From Xanthomonas hydrangeae (lineage in GTDB: Bacteria > Pseudomonadota > Gammaproteobacteria > Xanthomonadales > Xanthomonadaceae), in the NCBI GenBank assembly GCA_905142475.1, contig LR990730.1, positions 1,488,001-1,552,000 on the forward strand: a DNA stretch of 64,000 nt, read 5' to 3'. A model generated the notes under the pieces. The model made no database searches, had not been told where the DNA came from, and saw only the letters and a program-made list of their open reading frames with translations. The translations under genes were made by a program, and so were the position numbers. How positions within the stretch are numbered: position 1 is the stretch's first letter; every line of letters starts with the position of its first letter. Shown here piece by piece: positions 63,201 through 64,000 of the stretch.

Positions 63201-64000
63201 TCAGAACCGGTAGGTAACCCGGCCATACCAGTAGCGCCCGTTGAAACCGAACGGCGACAACGACGAATACTGCAGGCCGCCAGCGCGGTCGTCATAGGCA
63301 GTGTTCAACTGTGCCTTGGTCGGATACTGGTTGGTGAGGTTGTCCGCGCCCACGGTGAAGGTAAACGCGTTCCAGGTCTGGCTGGCGGCCAGATTCAACA
63401 ACCAGCGCGCGTCGTAGGTCTGGTCCTGGCTGCCATCGGCCGGGTCGCTGATGCGCTTGATCGATCCATAGCGGGTGGCGTTGAAGTTGAGCGCAAAGCC
63501 GCCCAGCGTCCAGTCCGCCGCCGCCATGTACTTGGTGCGCGGGGTGGCATCGGTGAGCAGGCCCTGGCTGGCGCGCCCGAAGTTGGGGTTGGACAGTTCC
63601 AGGATCGTGGTCTTGTTGTAGTTGGCGCTGGCGCTGAGATTGAGCTTGCCGTAGTTGCCCAGATCGGCCAGGTAGCTGTTGATCCAGTCCACGCCACGGG
63701 TGCGGCTGGTGGCGCCGTTGACGAAGAACTGCACTGCAGCCACCTGGCCGATCGGCTGCGCCAGCTGCAACTGGTCCGAATACAGGATCTGATCCCAGAT
63801 GCGGATCTGATAGACGTCCAGGCTGGAGGTGAAGTTGGCGGTCGGCTGCCACACGCCGCCCAGACCGTAGTTGGTGGATTTCTCCGGGCTCAGCGGGCCG
63901 GCGCCCAGCGCCACTGCGACCGGGTCGGAGGTGCGGTAGGTACCGACCTGCACCAGCTCGCCGTTCTGGATCAGCGTCACCACCGAGGCGTAGTTCTGCT
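63201..64000 (-). CDS. TonB-dependent receptor (C-terminal part, cut by window edge)
   Basis: The last 266 residues of a TonB receptor; the plug and most of the barrel are beyond base 64000. Barrel strands of the usual amphipathic type are visible (TNYGLGGVWQPTANFTSSLD, FTVGADNLTNQYPTKAQ) and it ends NGRYWYGRVTYRF with terminal Phe. The C-terminus, the TDATPRTKYMAAADWTLG region and the RYGS turn closely resemble those of the receptor at 19589-22024, so both are members of one subfamily. The ligand is unknown. It is convergent with the P450 gene across the repeat-rich gap. Confidence 0.9.
   Translation of the reverse strand, partial: QNYASVVTLIQNGELVQVGTYRTSDPVAVALGAGPLSPEKSTNYGLGGVWQPTANFTSSLDVYQIRIWDQILYSDQLQLAQPIGQVAAVQFFVNGATSRTRGVDWINSYLADLGNYGKLNLSASANYNKTTILELSNPNFGRASQGLLTDATPRTKYMAAADWTLGGFALNFNATRYGSIKRISDPADGSQDQTYDARWLLNLAASQTWNAFTFTVGADNLTNQYPTKAQLNTAYDDRAGGLQYSSLSPFGFNGRYWYGRVTYRF

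Overview
The window is GC-rich chromosomal DNA from a gammaproteobacterium that I read as Xanthomonas. The reasons are four TonB-dependent receptors, a vibrioferrin-type (xanthoferrin) siderophore operon with the xss/pvs gene order, an XAC2610-like periplasmic protein, and dispersed palindromic intergenic repeats. Gene density is high and most genes look like core chromosome. I saw no phage, insertion sequence, CRISPR array, tRNA or rRNA.

Layout. 1-9.9 kb: a LysR regulator (cut by the window edge) diverges from a DsbA-family protein. Then come a Tat-exported MBL-fold protein whose metal motif is degenerate, an NTF2-like protein, nadE, a secreted clan-A glycosidase-like protein, and the bamD / rluD-pgeF locus followed by DUF4166 and DCC-family genes. 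10-15 kb: a chemoreceptor with a PAS domain and a PQQ-dependent membrane dehydrogenase. 15.4-19.4 kb: a trehalose operon (otsB, GH15, otsA). 19.6-28.7 kb: a TonB receptor, a DUF3574 lipoprotein, XAC2610-like and LprI-like envelope proteins around an NCS2-like permease, DUF3014 and a GST. 28.8-36.8 kb: a GIY-YIG protein, then a sulfur-scavenging operon of TonB receptor, flavin monooxygenase, aldo/keto reductase and ssuACB transporter. 37-41 kb: clpB behind a good sigma-32 promoter, and a metY-like sulfhydrylase.

41.9-46 kb: a cobalamin riboswitch controls btuB, followed by a decaying nucleotide-loop module in which cobU has lost its P-loop end, cobT looks intact and cobC has an early stop. An AraC/GyrI regulator follows. 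46.9-48.3 kb is an A/T-richer islet holding a methyltransferase with a C-terminal LNPDV-type module. 48.3-58.7 kb: a leftward, Fur-controlled siderophore operon: a HpcH/HpaI aldolase-family gene, the xsuA receptor, then xssABCDE (ATP-grasp, NIS synthetase, MFS exporter, NIS synthetase, PLP decarboxylase), several joined by ATGA overlaps. 58.9-64 kb: a CPA2 antiporter with its own terminator, a cytochrome P450, a repeat-rich intergenic region, and the C-terminal part of another TonB receptor.

Main themes are outer-membrane scavenging (iron, B12, sulfur) and envelope or stress functions. The observations most worth following are the aldolase-family gene at the head of the siderophore operon, which may be a dedicated SbnG-like citrate synthase; the eroded cobalamin module behind an intact riboswitch and receptor; two families of structured intergenic repeats; and the MBL-fold protein without its metal ligands.
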